Positions 11,402 to 22,689 of a stretch of DNA of 64,000 bases are shown here, piece after piece. Both the position numbers and the translations under genes were made by a program. The number at the start of each line of letters is the position of its first letter. The stretch's first letter is position 1. This DNA is from Rhizophagus irregularis (taxonomy: Eukaryota > Glomeromycota > Glomeromycetes > Glomerales > Glomeraceae): contig NC_089441.1 in assembly GCF_026210795.1 (NCBI RefSeq), forward strand, positions 4,712,001-4,776,000, in the 5' to 3' direction. Under the pieces are notes generated by a model. The model did not search any database and was not told the DNA's origin. It saw only the letters and a list, made by a program, of their open reading frames with translations.

Positions 11402-11764
11402 ATGTGGGATATTGGATGTTTATATGATTTTACATTTTTAATGAAGAATCAAGTCAGTTGTCAGTTAATAGAATTATTAAGGTGCTATAAAATAATTGAA
11501 GAAAAATTGTTATATAAGGTACTGAAACAAATAACTGGGAGAGTTTTATTAGAATTCAAAGTGCTTATTTGGGAACTAAGGAACGAGTTACAAATAAAGG
11601 AAGAAAAGCGGTGCGATATTAGCGGTAAAGATAAAAAAGCTAAATCACATAGTAAACGCACTGAAGTGGGTGTTAAAGATGTTGGCTGTAAGATGTTAGA
11701 AAGTAATTGGAATAAATGGAATGATTTGGCATTCCATCGAGACGGTCATTGGGCAAATTTTTAG
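11402..11764 (+). CDS. Hypothetical protein, unrecognised
   Basis: A 120-residue frame from the ATG at 11402. The same phase is open back to 11309, so an upstream exon could join it (residues there read RDDIDIQELKGKINELG). The N-terminal half is hydrophobic/helical (LLRCYKIIEEKLLYKVLKQI); the C-terminal half is basic and ends NKWNDLAFHRDGHWANF. No family recognised. It lies 530 bp after the unknown CxxC frame and just before a 65-bp palindrome. It may be the tail of the same gene or mobile element, or a chance frame in less AT-rich DNA. Confidence 0.3.
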   Translation: MWDIGCLYDFTFLMKNQVSCQLIELLRCYKIIEEKLLYKVLKQITGRVLLEFKVLIWELRNELQIKEEKRCDISGKDKKAKSHSKRTEVGVKDVGCKMLESNWNKWNDLAFHRDGHWANF

Positions 11765-11775
11765 GTAGATCATAA

Positions 11776-11840
11776 CAGTCACCTTTGAATTTGAGGTCAC
11801 ATCATGGTTTTTAACAATGATGTGATCGTTTAGGTGACAG
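11776..11840. repeat. 65-bp nested palindrome
   Basis: Outer stem CAGTCACCT (11776-11784) pairs with AGGTGACAG (11832-11840), 8 of 9 positions. Inner stem GGTCACATCAT (11795-11805) pairs with ATGATGTGATC (11817-11827), 11 positions with one G-U and an 11-nt loop. It could be a transcript-end hairpin of the unknown locus or a terminal remnant of an inserted element. Confidence 0.5.
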
Positions 11841-11865
11841 GTCGACTTGTTCTTTATGAAAAGTA

Positions 11866-14138
11866 CAGTCTAACCTCGATATACCGATAGTTTATATATC
11901 GATAATTGACATATACTGATAAATTTCCCTTGTCCCATTTCACAATTAATAAAAAAACTTCACTATACCGATATTAAATATTGTTTTACGATGTAACATA
12001 TACCGATGCAATTTCTTTGTCCCTTAATAAGTGATATATAGTATTATATACCAATATTTCAAGTTATACCAGTATATATACTAGTTTTTTTTGTTTTAAC
12101 GCGTCATGTTTTAACTAGTAATGATGTACGAACAACAAAGAAAAAGGAAGTCTGTTCGAATACTTTCAACCAAATAAAAGAGTTGTATTGACACGTAGCA
12201 CAAAGCGTCGGAACTCTGTTTAGATTCTCAGAAAACGCCACGTCCTACTCAAGAGGAACTTGCTGTTTTATATAAAGTTAAGCAAAATACTGTTTCGGAT
12301 ATTTTTAAAAAAAAAGAAAAGTGGTTACTTGTAAACCCAGACTCTAAAGACACAAATAAACAGAAGGAGAGGCCTGTTTATTTTCCTCAAGTAGAAGAAG
12401 CCCTTTCATTATGGGTAACAAATGCACTTACTGCAGAACTTACCATCAACACTGATATTTTACGTGAAAAGGCCAAATATTTTGCACAGCAATTTGAAAT
12501 CAATAAATTTTCATTTTCTAATGGATGGATTGACAAATTCAAAAGATGGCATAATTTAAAGGAATATATTAAGTGGGGTGAAGCCAAAAGTGCGCCATTA
12601 GAAACCTTAGATAAAGAAAGAAATATTTTACGCGAAATTATTAAAGATTATGACTTAAATGATGTTTTTAACTGTGATGAAACAGGTAAGATTGTTTTTC
12701 CCAATAAAGCTCCTATTTTTTATTTTTAAGATTCGTTTATTTTAGGATTGTATTGGGATCTTGAACCATCAAAAACATTAGCACAAGGGCCTCTTTCAGG
12801 AAAAAAAAAATCTAAAAAGCGGGTTACTCTACTTCTTACGTGCAATGCTACCTGTACTGAAAAATTAAAACTATTATTTATCCATAAATACCAGAATCCA
12901 CAAGCATTGAATGGGAAAAAAAAGAAGAATTACCAGTAAACTATTACTGGAATTCAACTGCATGGATGCAAGTTAGTATTTGAAACGATTATCTTAAAAA
13001 ATTGGACAGGCAAATTAGATTACAAAATCGCAATATCCTTTTACTTGTTGACAATGCTCCCGTACACATTATAAATGAAGATGTTAATTTAACAAATGTG
13101 GTTGTTCATTTTTTGCCACCAAATACTACATCTCATTTACAGCCATGCGATGCAGGGATCATTAATTCCTTTAAAGTTAGTAATTTTTATTATTAATTTG
13201 CAATAGTAATTTTCTTATGAAGTCTAATTTGATTTATGATAAACTCGCAATAATTTAGGCACAGTACCGGAAATTACTTGTTAGAAATAGAATTGAAGCA
13301 TATGAAATTTCACAAGAACTTAACAAAGAGCCTACTCCCATAAATATTCATGATTCAATTGATTTCAGCATGAATGCTTGGAATTCTGTAAGTCAACAAA
13401 CCATTAATAATTGTTGGAAACATACAGGAATTCTACCAATAAATAAAATGGATGAAATTGATGAAATTGAAGATCAAGCATTACATGATGAAATGGAATT
13501 ACAAGATTTAATTAACGAACTACCATTTGATAATCTTATGGATGCAGATGAATTTCTTCATATTGATGATTGTTTGAAAAGTAATGAAGGGTTAACTGAT
13601 GATGAAATTGTGTCTATAATAAAGTCAAATAATAATAATGAACCAGAAATAGATCCAGATGAAGAGCCTTCAGTAGTAATTCCCGAAACAAAAGCTTTAG
13701 GTTATTTGGATGATCTTATTTTATTTTTTAAACATTTATCAGATGTTTGTATTAACCCAAATGAATTAAGTGTATTGCAGAAGTTAAGGCATCAAGTATT
13801 AAAATTACATGTTAATAACTCAAAGCAAACTACGTTAGATAATTTTGTTCAAATCCTTTAATATAGTTTTTATATAATATACACTAATATGTTAATATAA
13901 TAAATATAAATAATATATCGATATTTTTTCAAAATATTTTATTAGAATTTGACTTAAATGAAATTACTTTATTAAATAATTTAAAATACATTGTAATTTT
14001 ATATAAAATTTTATATACCGATATTAATCTACATTTTATTATTAATATCGGTATATAAATTTTCATAATGTACTGATATTTTGATATACCGATATTTTTT
14101 TCCAAAAACATCTATATCAGTATATAGAGGTTTGACTG
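11866..14138 (+). mobile_element. Tigger/pogo DNA transposon, full length
   Basis: Complete from end to end. The left terminus CAGTCTAACCTCGATATAC (from 11866) is the inverse of the right terminus, which ends GTATATAGAGGTTTGACTG (to 14138). Both are flanked by TA (11864-11865 and 14139-14140), the target duplication of the Tc1/mariner/pogo superfamily. Subterminal regions carry repeated ATACCGATATT words on both sides. Length 2273 bp. It encloses the decayed transposase at 12121-13861. Confidence 0.85.
12121..13861 (+). pseudogene. Tigger/pogo transposase, decayed
   Basis: Pieces in order: a broken N-terminal HTH (QNTVSDIFKKKEKW at about 12286-12326), a CENP-B-like second DNA-binding domain (LREKAKYFAQQF, then FSNGWIDKFKRWHNL, about 12460-12555), and the DDE catalytic domain. 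The catalytic aspartates are visible in FNCDETG (before the intron at about 12687-12745), LLLVDNAPVH (about 13040) and LQPCDAGIINSF (about 13140). The C-terminal region to 13861 is intact and acidic. Frameshifts occur near 12200-12235, near 12910-12925 and around 12980-13000. All three acidic positions survive, so decay is mostly by indels. Confidence 0.8.
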
Positions 14139-15248
14139 TAGTCTTGTTTCATAATGCTTTATTCTTATATGTATTTGTTTATCTTATATTTTGTAAGTTT
14201 ATATATGTAAGTAAGCGTGATTATAATAGGACATGATCGCATCTATAATAAAGTATTAAAAAAAAAAAAAAATAAGTTTAAATTTGCTTAACAAAATATA
14301 ATTTCAGTTTATTCAAATTATTTTTTTTTTTTTTAAATGTTGAATCATGTATCATTTTATTAGAATATATTTGGACTACATAATAATCACAACTATTCTG
14401 TAAATGATACTTCCAGCTCCTGGCCAGTTCGATCAAACATTAACTATTATATCACTAATAAATTAAGAACAAAATTAAATAGTAAAAGTAAACCAAAATA
14501 ATTAAACCAAAATACCATACTATAAACCAAAATTAGACTAAAAAGAAAAATAAAAGTAAAATAAAATAAAATTATGAATAAAAAGTAAAATTATTATCAT
14601 TGTTTTTTTTTTTTTTTTAAAAAAAAGTCTTACTTCAATAATTTTTTGCTTATGTATAATGTAACCTTATCAAACTTCTTCTTTATTGGGATTCAATTCT
14701 CATATATGTATTTCTTTATAAAGGTATCCATTGATTTCTTTACCAAAGAAATTGACTTTTGTACTCAATCTGCTTTTCTTGTTTTTATATCTTTTGCTTT
14801 ATCTGACGGTTGATTTAAGTTGTCCTTTAAGTTGTCCTTTATTTTGGGTTCTGTAGTAATTTTATCTGTTTGAGTAATGCCTTTTCTTTTTTTCCATAAA
14901 ATAAAGTTTATTCAAATTATTTTGTAGTTTTGTATTTCTAATTTATTATATTAATAAAACATATATAAATTATTTTAAAAAAAAAATTCTAATTTACTAA
15001 AATTAACAATTTTTTTTTTTATTATCAATAAAAAATTAAAATAATAATTAATAAAAATAATAAATTAAATATAAATAATTATTAAAAATAATTTTTTTTG
15101 AAACTAATCAAATGGTTTTTGGTTTGTATTATATATTTAATTTTAGCTAAAATATAACTCAGTTTCTAAAATTAATATTTAATTATTTTTATTATAGTAT
15201 TTCTATATAATTTATAAATATTATTAAATATTATTATTATTTATAATT
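14139..15248. other. AT-rich spacer with homopolymer tracts
   Basis: No gene seen. Long A and T runs at 14261-14275, 14320-14335, 14600-14625 and 15010-15020. A TTAAGTTGTCCTTTA duplication occurs at about 14815-14845. Confidence 0.5.
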
Positions 15249-15406
15249 ATAATAGGATCCCAAATAATACTAATACAACTTACAAATAAACTTTAAATAT
15301 TAAAATAAAAATATATTTTATACTATAACTTTATCAATATTAAAGTTAAGATATAATTTTACTATCATTAGAATCCTTTTATAAAAACAAATCTAATGAT
15401 AACATT

Positions 15407-15650
15407 TAAGGTTGCTTGCTGAAACCTAGGGGTTTAGGCAAGATGGCGTTTCGCCAAAAAGCGAAATTCTGCCGAAACTATATTAAAGTTATATTAAAAA
15501 ACTGGAGAAACTTTGGAGAAAGGCGAAACTGCCAAAACTTGTTATAAATGCCGAAACTGCCAAAACTCTGCTGAAACTATAATAAATCTATAGTAAAATT
15601 TTGACGAAACTAATCGTAGGATTTTGAAGAGGTTTAGACAAGCAACCTTA
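15407..15650. mobile_element. hAT-type MITE, copy 1 (244 bp)
   Basis: Terminal inverted repeats TAAGGTTGCTTG and CAAGCAACCTTA, flanked by the perfect 8-bp duplication ATAACATT (15399-15406 and 15651-15658). The second copy at 48224-48467 has the same length and roughly 93% identity by eye. Internal sequence is rich in GCCGAAACT/GCCAAAACT words and has no reading frame. An 8-bp duplication is typical of hAT transposases. Confidence 0.85.
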
Positions 15651-15735
15651 ATAACATTTTATTAAAATCAAATTACTGATTAACTGGTTATATTAAAAAT
15701 AGAGGTATATAGTAATATAATAAATTTTGAAAATA

Positions 15736-16214
15736 CAGTCAGACCCCCATATAGTCACCTAATTGGTTCCCATAAAATCAGTGATTGTATAGGGGTGTGC
15801 TTATATACAGGTACTATATCTTAATTTTGACCGAAATTAGTAAATTATAATTTATAAAATTATGTGATCACTACGGATATTTCCTTTTTTGGTAATAGCC
15901 ATTCCACAAAAATTTTTTTTTGCCGATTTTGTGTTGGAATGTCATGTAACATTAATTCCTAAAAAGGAAAGAAAAAATTATATGTTTCGTAATTCTGGGT
16001 GAAATTGCTTTTTGGCTGAAATTATGATGTGACTAATAGAGGTCTAATCACTAATAGAAATAATATATCCGTTTGGGATTATGCAGTGATAGTGATTATA
16101 GTCAAATTGTGATTATAGAGGGGTAATTTAATAGTATTTAAAACCATTTCTCAAAATCGAGTTCTTATAAAGAGGTGTGACTGTATAGGGTGTGACTGTA
16201 TGGGGGTCTGATTG
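15736..16214. mobile_element. Tigger/pogo-type MITE (479 bp)
   Basis: Termini CAGTCAGACCCCCATA and, inverted, GGGGGTCTGATTG, flanked by TA (15734-15735 and 16215-16216). Subterminal blocks repeat TATAGTCACC / GTGATTATAG words. Non-coding. Related in its ends to the full Tigger element at 11866-14138 and the MITE at 61954-62160. Confidence 0.75.
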
Positions 16215-16374
16215 TACACAACTTTTAAAAAAAATTTTAATATAAAATTTAAGCAAACTCAAATTTGAGTTGTTTTAGTATTGTTTAGGATTCTATTATA
16301 ATTATTATAATTACTACATTTTAATATTATATATAAATATAATTAAAGATAAGTTAAATTTTTAAAAAATTATA

Positions 16375-16528
16375 TTAATTTGCTCACAATTTACTAAAAC
16401 TTTTAATTATTAAAATTATTAATTAATTTTCAATCAATTTACTTTATTTAAAATTATGAGTTTAATTTAATTTTAGTTAAATTTATTAAAACTAAAATGT
16501 GAGTTATATATGTAATATCTGAGATCCT
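16375..16528 (+). repeat. Dispersed AT-rich repeat, copy A
   Basis: Contains TTAATTTTCAATCAATTTAC, AAAATTATGAGTTTAA and TGTGAGTTATATATGTAAT, matching the reverse complement of 42543-42705. Function unknown; probably a transposon fragment. Confidence 0.55.
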
Positions 16529-17189
16529 TTTGAAAATACAATTCAAAAATCCTAATCATAATAATATTTAATATTAGGTACAATATTGAATTATATATTA
16601 ACATGATATAATTCATTTATACAAACATAATTAATTTGTACTGGTGTAATTGATTTTATATTAAACATAATTATAAGATTTCAGTTTTTTTATTATTATA
16701 ATGTTATAATTGTATTATAATATTATAATAAAATAATTTTTATTTCAAATATTAAGAAAAAATTGAAAAAAATCCCATTTTATTTTTATTAAACACAAAA
16801 TATTTATATTTAACTTATATACATTTTAAGTTCAGATTCATTTAAAAAATAAAACTTCCACTTATTTTCTGTTAATTTACTTGTACACATTCCAAGTCTA
16901 AGTTTGTCTAAAAAGTCTAGTAATTTAAAGAAAAAAAAGAAAATAGGAGAAACATTAATAAGTTTCTTTTATATATTAAAAAAACTTCCATCCACTTGCT
17001 TTTTATTAATACTTGTATACATTTCAAGTTTAGGTTTACCTAAAGAGTCTAGCAATCTAAAGAAAAAAAGAAAATAAAAGAAATATTAGTATGTTTTTTC
17101 TATGTATTAAAAAAAATTTACTTGTAATTTACCATTTCACAAAATTTTAAGTTTAGAAGCTATACTTAGACTATTTTAACAAAAAAGAG
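16529..17189. other. Gene-free AT-rich stretch
   Basis: An imperfect direct duplication of about 125 bp (about 16850-16975 and 16976-17100) shares AAAACTTCCA, ACTTGTATACAT-like, TCAAGT and AGTCTAG words. No coding signal. Confidence 0.45.
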
Positions 17190-17410
17190 TTTTTTAGAAA
17201 ATTAAAATGAATAATGGTTTAATAACTATTTGGAAAGTTCTTTTTAGAAAAATAAAATGAATAATAGTTTAAAAACTATTTAAATTTTTTTTTTAAAAAA
17301 ATAAAATGAATAACAGTTTAAAAATCATTTGAAAGGTTTTTTTTAGAAAAATAAAATGAATAATAGGTTAAAAACCATTTGAAATGTTTTTTTTAAAAAA
17401 TAAATGTTAA
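17190..17410. repeat. Tandem repeat, about 60-bp unit, four copies
   Basis: Unit: TTTTTTAGAAAAATAAAATG, then AATAATAGTTTAAAAACTAT, then TTGAAAG. The core AATAGTTTAAAAACTATT is itself nearly palindromic. Copies start near 17190, 17240, 17295 and 17345. Confidence 0.7.
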
Positions 17411-18665
17411 ACCATTTAAAGAAAAATAAAAATTGTTTTTTTTAAAAAAATTTAGATTATCAATTAGAATCAGATCAGTAAGTTATATGATCGATATTTA
17501 TTTTACTTTATGTTTTCATAATTAATTTTATTGGTTAATTTAATTACGCAGGACCTCAAACAATTATAATAGAAGTTATATCTGTGATACTAATAAAAAT
17601 TCAAAAAAATATACATGAATTTAATTATTTTATTATACATTTTTATCCTATAACCTTTATATAATACTAAAATATACTTTTTTATCATATGACCTTGATA
17701 TATATTTATGTTAAAATTTTATTTTTTTTATTTACAGTATATCAATATTATATATGTTAATTATCTTTAAAATAGGGTAAATTTAGATATCATTTCTATA
17801 TGATGTTTTAAATCTAGCAGATCAATAAAATACACACTGTTTTATCAGATAAAATTTATGCTGTATGATAAAATTTTATGATAACTATGTTATTTACAAA
17901 ATTAAAATCAATATCAATTTTACAACAAAAAAACTATATGTAAAAATCCCAAAATTTTCAAAAATTAAAATAAAAATTACCAAATCTATTACTAAAAATT
18001 AAAAGCAAAAATTGCCATTAAAAATCAAAAATAAGTTTGCTAAAGGATTAAAAATGAAAGTTATACTATCAAAGAAATATAACATTATTACCGACTAAGA
18101 TATGAAATCCAAGTACTTTTCAAGCTGAAATTTGGATTTTTCTAAAAAAAAGAAAAAAAGGAACATTAATGACTATTTAAAATAAAAAAAAAATAAACAA
18201 GAAAAAAAGTTAATTACTAAAGTCTGAGATTTTATGATTGCAAAATTCATGTCAAAGTCTATAAAAAAAGTAAATTAATGATATTTTAAAATCAAAAAAT
18301 GCTAAAATGATAGATATTTATTGCAATTTTAAAATCAATAAAATCAATATATACCAAAGTTCAAATTAAAATATTTCTAAATAAAAGAAAAAAATCCATT
18401 AATAATGTCTTTAAATAAAAAAAATAACGCCAAAATAAAAAAGAAAAAAGAACTCATATTTACTTGTGATTTTAAGGTTTTTTGAAGTTCGAATTCACTT
18501 CTAAAAAAAAAGAACATTAGTAAGGTTTATAAACAAAAAATGCAAAAATAGTAAAAAAATTGAGAAATAATACCTTCATACATTCTTCATACTTATAATT
18601 TCAAAAATCCATACCAATGTCCAGAATGTTTTATCTTAAAAAAAAAAAGGAGAAAGAGTATTATT
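17411..18665. other. Gene-free AT-rich stretch
   Basis: Nothing recognised: short A-rich runs and loosely repeated AAAATTTAT/ACATTAATGA words only. Confidence 0.45.
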
Positions 18666-18673
18666 ATTTCAAG

Positions 18674-19726
18674 TAAGGATAGTGCCGCAAATATGTAATT
18701 GCGGAATAATTGCGATTTACGGTATTGTGGAACATTGCGGATTTTTAAATCTAAAAATCTGCAAATCTGCAAATCTGCAATTATCCGCAAAAAAAACTAT
18801 TTTTTTTTAATAAAATATAATTACTACTAAAAAAAACATATTTCTATTTATTATTAATAATAAAAAAAATTATTTTACATAAAAAAAATCAAAAAAAATG
18901 CCGAAAGCTATAATTTTGGCATTTTAATTAAAAAAATTTAAAAGAAAATGCCAGAACCTATAGTTTCAGCGTTTTTACATAAAAAAAAATTAAAAGAAAA
19001 TGCCAGAACCTTAGTTCCAGCATTTTTACATAAAAAAAAAATTAAAAGAAAATGCCGGAACTTATAGTTCCAGCATTTTTACATAATAACATTAAAAAAA
19101 AATGCTGGAACTTTAGTTCTGGCATTTTTATTAAAAAAAATTAAAAGAAACGCCAGAACCTTAGTTCTGGCGTTTTTACATAAAAAAATTAAAAGAAAAC
19201 GCCAGAACCTATAGTTCCAGCATTTTTATATAAAAAAATTTAAAAGAAAACGCCAGAACCTATAGTTTCAGCGTTTTTACATAAAAAAATTAAAAGACAA
19301 CGCCAGAATTTATAGTTTCAGCATTTTTATATAAAAAAAATTTAAAAGAAAATGCCGGAATCCATAGTTCTGGCGTTTTTACATAAAAAAAATTTAAAAG
19401 AAAATGCCAGAACCTATAGTTCTGGCATTTTTATATAAAATAAATTAAAAGAAAACGTCAAAACTCATAGTTCTGGCATTTTTATATAAATAAATTAAAA
19501 GAAAATGCCAGAACCCATAGTTCTGGCATTTTTATTAAAAAAAATTAAAAAATATGCTGGAAGCAATAGTTCTGGCATTTTTGTATAAAAAACTATTAGT
19601 TCTGGTGTTTTTTGTATATAAGAAAATGCCAAAACTGAATTGCGAAATTTCAGGCTATTAACCGCAATTCAACTCCAAAATCTGCAATATTGCAGAATTT
19701 GAAAATCATTTGTAGACCCATCCTTA
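18674..19726. mobile_element. hAT-like non-autonomous element with a hairpin array
   Basis: Flanked by the perfect 8-bp duplication ATTTCAAG (18666-18673 and 19727-19734). Ends are imperfect inverted repeats: TAAGGATAGTGCCGCAAAT at the left against TAAGGATGGGTCTACAAAT read inward from the right, 14 of 19 positions. Subterminal zones hold ATTGCGG and TCTGCAAAT words in both orientations (18680-18795 and 19630-19705). The interior is the tandem hairpin array listed separately. No transposase is encoded. Assignment to hAT rests on duplication length and the TAAGG terminus. Confidence 0.75.
18893..19620. repeat. Array of about 14 tandem 51-bp hairpin units
   Basis: Each unit is TTAAAAGAAAA, then an inverted repeat such as ATGCCAGAAC-CTATA-GTTCTGGCAT, then TTTTACATAAAAA. 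Stems vary with partial compensation: GCCAGAAC/GTTCTGGC, GCCGGAAC/GTTCCAGC, CGCCAGAAC/GTTCTGGCG. Units begin at about 18897, 18947, 18999, 19051, 19103, 19151, 19200, 19251, 19302, 19354, 19404, 19456, 19506 and 19555, with one or two broken ones after. No open frame runs through the array. Confidence 0.85.
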
Positions 19727-19734
19727 ATTTCAAG

Positions 19735-21254
19735 TAACAAATGTAAAAATAATGAAACTCCTACTATTCCTATTTATGATTTTAGAGTTTATGCTGTTAA
19801 TACTATTCTAAAGAAAGAAGAGGAGAAAAAAAAAATTTTAAAATAATTTTTTTCTTCATATGTCACAAAATCAAGATCTCTATCAATGAAAACCATAATA
19901 TAATAAGTAATGATATTATCACAATTATGATAAAAATCAAAACACTAAATGTTAAAATATACACTTTTAATATAAATTTATATATGACCTTGAATTTTTA
20001 TTTAAAATTTTATACTTTTTTTTACTATAATCTATTTTTATAATATACTATTTTTGCATATAACATTTTCTTAAAATATACATTTTTTTCATATAATCTG
20101 CTCATTAAAAATACAAAATTTTATACTTATTTTACATATGACCTCTATTATAATTATCTGGGGTTCTATCTCAACATTTTTAAATCTATAACCATAATTA
20201 TTATGGCATATTACGTTAAGATATAATGGTATAATTAAATTAATTACGCTAAAAAGTATATATAGAACAAAATCAATAAAATTATATATGAAATAGATGA
20301 ATAAAATTTAAATAATATATTAAAACTGGTAATAAAATTAAAAAACTCAAAAATAATAAAGGAATAGTATAATCTTCATACAATAATTGATAAATTATCA
20401 AAGCAGGAATTAAATCAACCAATTATCTTTTAAACAAAATGTGCTATCTAAAAAGCAAAAAAAAAAGGACAGATTTTTATATATTTACAAAATAAAGTAA
20501 TTAAATTTGTAGTATCTTTAATTTATAAATTCAATTCCTTTGCTACTATATTAGTTAAAGAAAACTTAGCCATAAAAGCAAATTAAATAACTAGAAAAAA
20601 AAAATTCTAATGCATTTCATAAAATTCAATCAATTGGTAGCAAGTTTAGATATATAAAAAAAAAAAATAATTTAGTTAAATTGTAAGAGTTCATGCCAAT
20701 GTAAAATAAAAAAACCTCTTTTAATCAATTCAATTAAATCATATCTTAATTCTCTTTTTTTAGATAATATAAAATACTATAATAGTAAAGTAATGATATT
20801 GATTATACAATTATTTTAGATTGGAAAAATATCTTTTTGTATACTTTACAATATATACGAACTTTTATAGAATTTTTGATCAATAAAACAACTTCAACAT
20901 TCTCATTACAATTAGTTATACAGTCTACTCTTGATATAGTAAAGAAGTCATTCTACACCTCAAATTTGCAAATTTGTTATAGCAAATTAACGAAGAATTT
21001 GATTGATTACTTCATTATAGTGAGAAAAAATTGACATATTTTATTGGCTAAATGTCACATGATTTATTATATTAAAATTCGCTATAGGAAGGGTAAACTG
21101 TATACTGAAATAAAGAAATTTTAAAATTAATAATAGATGAATTCTTGTATTGCAATAATTAGAATTCTATACTTTTGGCATTTTAGTTAATGAGTTAACA
21201 AGAGGCTTTACCAAGGTCTTTATAATTTATTTTATAAAATTGCTATAAATTGCC
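19735..21254. other. Gene-free AT-rich stretch
   Basis: No convincing gene. Positions 19960-20160 have loose repeats of TATGACCT(T) and ATAATCT words near A/T-rich blocks. Confidence 0.45.
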
Positions 21255-21564
21255 GATGTCACATGATTTTTAATAATGTATAATTTGTCACTTCGTATCA
21301 CACCTTCCTTGTTTCCGGACTTAGAATTTTTTTAGTATAAAAAATCCTATTTGTCACCTTTATTTGTCATGCCCTATAATTCCAGCCAAATTTTATAATT
21401 CCGGCCAAAATATCCTTTTTTGGAAACTTGAGTAATGTTATACTATCCAAAAAAAGCAATTTTGTTTCTCAAAAATTGGGAAAATGGATTACACAATATT
21501 CCAAAAAAGGCAATTTATATGTCAATCATTTAATTCTGGCCAAAATTAAAAATCACGTGACATC
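21255..21564. mobile_element. MITE with GATGTCACGTGATTTTTAAT termini
   Basis: Left end GATGTCACATGATTTTTAAT (21255-21274) is the inverse of the right end ATTAAAAATCACGTGACATC (21545-21564), with one mismatch. The interior carries paired ATAATTCCGGCCAAAAT and TTAATTCTGGCCAAAATT words. Non-coding, 310 bp. A half-related sequence, AAATGTCACATGATTTAT, sits at about 21050-21067. Confidence 0.6.
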
Positions 21565-22689
21565 AGTAATGATCACTACCAGCAATAAATAGCAAACTCC
21601 TTTGTTTTATATATTAAAATGAAAAAAAAATTTGCCAGATATATTATTAGTTGAAATAAAGGATTTGATTACATATAATATAAATAGTTGCTTAAACAGT
21701 TATAGAAACTTTAAATAAATATTTAGTTAATATAAGAATATGCCAAACATTTTTTTTAGATAATACAAATTATATGGCAGAAAAAAATAATAGAATAGTT
21801 AAACTTTTTACTAAAAATGGCAAAAAATTAATGTTTTTAAATTCCTTGTAATCTTCATGTTGTTTATATTATTTTCAATACTTTGAAGATGTTGCATTTG
21901 AAAAATTGACTTTTAACATAGGATTTAACAAATAATCACATTCATTTAATTTATTATATTTAATATAAAAATTTTATAATAGATATGATAAGACTAACAA
22001 AAATAAGCCATTAAGAATAAAGTCTAAAATAATATATAGTTTTTCAAAATACTTCTTAACCTTGATATAAACCAATATCAAAAACTAATGCATTTATATT
22101 GGTTATATAAATTAAAAATAGCTAAACAATATTTTAAATGTAAAGAAACTTACAAATAATTTATTAAATAATTTATTTCAAAATTATGTTTATTAAAAAA
22201 TACATTTAAATTTTATTTAAATAAATGGTGGCTATTTGAAATATGATTAAATAACTCACAATTAGATATTTAAATCAAATGTTTTATAAAGAACTAATGG
22301 TAGTTATTTTAAATGGTTATAATATACTTCTCAGTAGAATTAAAAAGTTAATGTCAAAATATTACGGCATAGCCAAAAACAATTACGTCAGTACAAATAT
22401 TTACTAATAAAACATATAATTACGGCAAATCACGGCATTTTAATTACGTCTGTTATAATTCAAAAATTCAATTCCGCTGATAAGTATAGGTTATAATTTC
22501 CAACTTAAAATTTTTATTAAAAGTAATAGATTTGATAAATTATAGCTTGTTTAGTACTTATAATTACAATAAATGTTAACGTAAAAAATTGGCCCTTTAC
22601 TAATGATTTTTACAAAAATCATAATAATGTAATATAAAATTTCCTTTTATAGTAAGATCTGCAAAGAATTTTATATATCTTAGGCTTGG
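21565..22689. other. Gene-free AT-rich stretch
   Basis: No gene seen. Around 22350-22450 there are repeated ATTACGGCA / AATTACGTC words that may be the edges of another small element. Confidence 0.4.

Larger units (their letters stand above)
15249..16300. mobile_element. TIR element copy 2, carrying two later insertions
   Basis: Left end GGATCCCAAATAATACTAAT and right end TTTTAGTATTGTTTAGGATT are inverted relatives and match the element at 7729-8185, as do the interior flanks. It is interrupted by a 244-bp hAT-type MITE (15407-15650) and a 479-bp pogo-type MITE (15736-16214), each with its own target-site duplication, so both landed later. Confidence 0.6.

Noticed and set aside
18593..18790. 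65-residue frame DLQICRFLDLKIRNV
   Set aside because: Lies in the subterminal repeat of the hAT-like element; the repeats TCTGCAAA explain it.
18893..19620. CRISPR array interpretation of the regular 51-bp repeats
   Set aside because: No constant repeat/variable spacer alternation, eukaryotic context, and the whole array sits inside a transposon with target duplications.
20837..21034. 65-residue frame on the plus strand
   Set aside because: Low-complexity AT-driven sequence with no homology cues or splice context.
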